Shown piece after piece: positions 5,646 through 6,544 of a stretch of 6,544 nucleotides of DNA (within the stretch, counting starts at the first letter, position 1; every line of letters starts with the position of its first letter). A model generated the notes under the pieces. It searched no databases, was not told where the DNA came from, and saw nothing but the letters and a program-made list of their open reading frames with translations. The stretch covers positions 1 to 6,544 of the forward strand of contig CALCSX010000152.1 of the NCBI GenBank assembly GCA_937894165.1, given 5' to 3'. Made by a program: the position numbers and the translations under genes. This DNA is from an uncultured Saprospiraceae bacterium. GTDB lineage: Bacteria; Bacteroidota; Bacteroidia; Chitinophagales; Saprospiraceae.

Positions 5646-6216
5646 TTATTTTTTACCTCCATCCATTTTTACCTTAAAGCCTATTGGTTCTCATGGCACC
5701 TTAGGAGGATTTAAAAGCTGTTACAAGGCATTAAAAATAAGTTGTATTCTTCTTCGTGTTTACTAGCTTTTTGTCCTTGCTCCAAAGCTTTCTTTTCTAA
5801 TTGCTCCATTTTCAGCAAAACATCTTTATTCGTCAAAAGAGCTTCCCTAATTCTAGTAAAGATTCGAATGATTTGTATGTTTACTTCTATGGCTGTTTTA
5901 CTATTTAAAACGCTTGACAACATAGCTACTCCTTGGTCAGTAAAACAGAAGGGAGGATATCGTAAGCCCATTTTATCTTGATTGGAGATGCCAAAGTGGC
6001 TTCTCCAATTTTCCAACTCTTCTTTTGTCATTTAAAACATAAAGTCTTCGGGAAAACGGTCTGAATTTCTTATGACCCGACGCTCCTACTTACGACTCTC
6101 CCACTTACGACTAAATCACTTACGACTAAATCCCTATCCAGCATCACTTTTTTACCTCTGATGTGGTATATTTTATCGATCACCGTTTCGTCCGTTATTG
6201 CTATGGATTTACTCAT
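5646..6216 (-). pseudogene. Decayed ORF6N domain protein gene
   Basis: Read on the minus strand, the gene begins at 6216 with MSKSIAITDETVIDKIYHIR, continuing GKKVMLDRDL, the standard start of Bacteroidota ORF6N proteins, phage-derived regulators related to KilA-N/antirepressor modules. The next expected segment (AELYG...KALKQAV type) is absent. A 15-bp tandem repeat stands in its place, ending in a stop at 6070-6072. Family sequence then resumes in another frame as RNSDRFPEDFMF, meets a TAA at 6032-6034, and continues as MTKEELENWRSHF...MGLRYPPFCFTDQGVAMLSSVLNSKTAIEVN and a coiled-coil-like helix (LLKMEQLEKKALEQGQ). After HEEE a further frameshift near 5750 is needed to reach LIFNAL, stop (5721-5723), QLLNPPKVP, stop (5691-5693), EPIGFKVKMDGGKK and the natural end at 5646-5648. 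That makes at least three internal stops and two frame changes, so it is a pseudogene. The central intact stretch, 5711-6031, could in principle still be translated. It diverges from the XRE gene. Confidence 0.88.
6073..6127. repeat. 15-bp tandem repeat inside the ORF6N pseudogene
   Basis: On the plus strand ACTTACGACT starts at 6088, 6103 and 6118, exactly 15 bp apart, with spacers CTCCC, AAATC and AAATC. A degenerate fourth unit at 6073-6087 keeps CGAC and CTCC in register. In the host gene's first frame each unit is five codons, giving DLVVS, DLVVS, GRVVS, RSVGS before the stop. The array occupies the place of roughly 16 conserved ORF6N residues and is about 8 nt longer than the segment it replaces (estimated from the family's usual sequence). 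Confidence 0.85.
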
Positions 6217-6249
6217 TCATTTTGGTTTTTATTGATTATAAAGATAAGA

Positions 6250-6544
6250 ATTGATGTCAAATTACCCAATATCAAATGGCTTATAAAATTTCGTAAATTC
6301 CTACTTTCTCTTGGAGGTCAAGACGAAGTCGGTAAGCTCGTAGGTGTCCACGGCGCTGTGATAGGTAGATATGAACGGGATGAAGTAAAACCTTCTATTG
6401 AAATGGCGACCCAACTGGCAGAAGCGCTCGAAGTGTCCCTAGATTACCTCGTCGGCTCCACCGATACTCTCCTGGAAAAAAGTATCCTCAACAGAGTACT
6501 TGACATACAAAAACTAAAAGATAACGATAAACAACACGTCTTCG
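6250..6544 (+). CDS. XRE-family transcriptional regulator, partial, start unclear
   Basis: The frame runs open to the window end and encodes a Cro/C1-type helix-turn-helix protein. LLSLGGQDEVGKLVGVHGAVIGRYERDEVKPSIEMATQLAEALEVSLDYLVG gives the HTH region (about residues 17-68), followed by the STDTLLEKSILNRVLDIQKLKDNDKQHVF linker that usually leads to a short C-terminal helix. It is probably a DNA-binding repressor. No ATG exists in this frame before the HTH. The first plausible initiation is ATT at 6250 (one base from ATG) or TTG at 6232. An ATG at 6254 opens the neighbouring frame (MSNYPISNGL, stop) and would need a one-base frameshift to enter the HTH frame. So the gene either uses a rare start or has lost its start. 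It diverges from the ORF6N pseudogene with about 33 bp between the starts. The 3' end is outside the window. Confidence 0.75.
   Translation, partial: MDVKLPNIKWLIKFRKFLLSLGGQDEVGKLVGVHGAVIGRYERDEVKPSIEMATQLAEALEVSLDYLVGSTDTLLEKSILNRVLDIQKLKDNDKQHVF

Noticed and set aside
6073..6127. Possible CRISPR array
   Set aside because: Units are only 15 bp with 5-bp spacers that repeat; no cas genes; a simple tandem repeat explains it.

Overview
The window looks like the chromosome of a Bacteroidota member, probably order Cytophagales and perhaps Cyclobacteriaceae. The evidence is start codons without Shine-Dalgarno sequences, candidate -7 boxes matching the Bacteroidota consensus TAnnTTTG, a CrtA-type carotenoid oxygenase, a small outer-membrane barrel protein, a Bacteroidota-type ORF6N protein and very low-complexity intergenic repeats. 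The family-level placement is an inference.

Layout. Positions 1-30 read as the last codons of an upstream gene, 4 nt before a complete gene for a secreted/membrane DUF2207 protein (35-1867). Then comes about 930 bp without a convincing gene (1868-2794). It is filled with short repeats: hairpin-plus-GTTCTG units, ATGCC-TGC-GGCAT mini-palindromes, ATTACACAGATT words, CGCAAAG words and a perfect 20-bp inverted repeat. A DUF2461 gene (2795-3481), a spheroidene-monooxygenase-like gene (3579-4265) and an outer-membrane beta-barrel gene (4469-5098) follow on the plus strand. The last two are bracketed by two copies, in opposite orientation, of one palindromic repeat (3486-3544 and 5136-5257). A terminator-like hairpin (5290-5329) and a second GTTCTG repeat block (5342-5480) come next. 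The right end carries a decayed ORF6N gene on the minus strand (5646-6216), whose middle is replaced by a 15-bp tandem repeat. Diverging from it is an XRE-type repressor gene that runs off the window and has no clear ATG.

How the genes relate. No multi-gene pathway is visible. The DUF2207 gene probably belongs with the gene just upstream. The CrtA-like and barrel genes appear to be separate transcription units, since the barrel gene has its own candidate promoter. ORF6N/XRE pairs are typical of phage-derived or mobile regulatory DNA, and this one is partly decayed. The main interest is the repeats: at least three unrelated families of small structured repeats, one of them now occupying part of a former coding sequence. 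I see no RNA genes, CRISPR array, complete transposase or reverse transcriptase. No new defence or enzymatic system can be supported from this window.
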